From the NCBI GenBank assembly GCA_003488105.1, contig DNMS01000153.1, forward strand, positions 2,116 to 8,422: a DNA stretch of 6,307 nucleotides. Direction: 5' to 3'. The DNA comes from Rhodospirillaceae bacterium. Lineage in GTDB: Bacteria > Pseudomonadota > Alphaproteobacteria > Rhodospirillales_A > Casp-alpha2. Below the pieces are notes generated by a model that ran no database searches, was not told where the DNA came from, and worked only from the letters and a program-made list of their open reading frames with translations. The position numbers and the translations under genes were made by a program. Positions within the stretch are counted from its first letter, which is position 1. Each line of letters opens with the position of its first letter. Shown here in pieces: positions 6,108-6,307 of the stretch.

Positions 6108-6307
6108 ATGGCGAAAATTCTTAGCCCAGAAGCCCTGCGGCAATTCAAGGAAGACGGCTATTACACCCCCGTCGACGTGCTGTCGGCGGCGGAGGCCCAT
6201 GATCTGCGCGCGAGGATCGAGGCCTTCGAGGCGTCCCAGGGCGCGCCCCTCAACGGTCTGCAGCGCAACAAGACACATCTTCTGTTCAAATGGCTGGACG
6301 ATCTGGT
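6108..6307 (+). CDS. PhyH-family (phytanoyl-CoA dioxygenase-like) protein, 3' partial
   Basis: The first 66 residues of a probable Fe(II)/2-oxoglutarate-dependent oxygenase run off the window end. The start MAKILSPEALRQF is fixed by GGGAGG 7 nt upstream. The N-terminus shows the family pattern: LSPEALRQFKEDGYY, then a turn and VLSAAEAHDLRARIEAFEA, and later NKTHLLFKWLDDL, resembling the HLLFPWLDELV-like region seen in bacterial PhyH proteins. The iron-binding HxD...H residues would lie beyond the window, so activity cannot be judged. Substrate is unknown; bacterial members act on diverse small molecules. It lies 40 nt behind murA on the same strand, so read-through transcription is possible, with its own translational control through the hairpin at 6076-6104. 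Confidence 0.78.
   Translation, partial: MAKILSPEALRQFKEDGYYTPVDVLSAAEAHDLRARIEAFEASQGAPLNGLQRNKTHLLFKWLDDL

Noticed and set aside
4778..6148. 456-codon open frame on the minus strand across murA
   Set aside because: It is antisense to an unmistakable murA. The product is rich in His, Gly, Gln and Arg with no recognisable domain, as expected from the mirror of GC-rich codons.

Overview
The window is GC-rich chromosomal DNA. Protein content (Sox sulfur oxidation, a MurA of proteobacterial type preceded by a short basic protein, PhyH-family dioxygenase) fits an alphaproteobacterium, plausibly a Rhodospirillales-like sulfur oxidiser. The taxon is inferred from protein style and gene order and is not proven by the sequence. 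There is no CRISPR array, insertion sequence or rRNA.

Layout. (1) 1-2275, plus strand: the end of a sox operon, with soxC (5' end cut off by the window) overlapping soxD by 17 bp. Together they encode the molybdenum/haem sulfane dehydrogenase SoxCD. (2) 2289-2314: a strong GC-rich hairpin between convergent genes, a likely two-way terminator. (3) 2341-2688, minus strand: an ArsR-family repressor with two cysteines 66 residues apart, the arrangement of the persulfide sensors SqrR and BigR. Its probable promoter at 2820-2848 is overlapped by a near-perfect 17-bp palindrome, which suggests autoregulation. (4) 2849-3312: a long non-coding stretch holding an AT-rich island, several hairpins and a perfect TATAAT box. 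(5) 3313-4281, plus strand: a 322-residue protein of unknown function with two charged helical segments joined by an Ala/Gly/Thr-rich linker. (6) 4336-4410, minus strand: tRNA-Thr(GGT) with encoded CCA. (7) 4527-6067, plus strand: a small Lys/Arg-rich protein followed by murA, the first committed enzyme of peptidoglycan synthesis. (8) 6108-end, plus strand: the start of a PhyH-family dioxygenase whose ribosome-binding site is buried in a hairpin.

How the parts work together. SoxCD removes electrons from the cysteine-bound sulfane sulfur on SoxYZ during thiosulfate oxidation. The adjacent thiol-based repressor is well placed to sense the reactive sulfur species of this pathway and could control its own gene and the sox genes. 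The second half is mainly housekeeping (tRNA, cell wall) plus one uncharacterised protein. The parts most worth follow-up are the sensor with its operator, the hairpin over the PhyH start, and the unknown coiled-coil-like protein with its structured upstream region. I saw no clear evidence of a wholly new multi-gene system.
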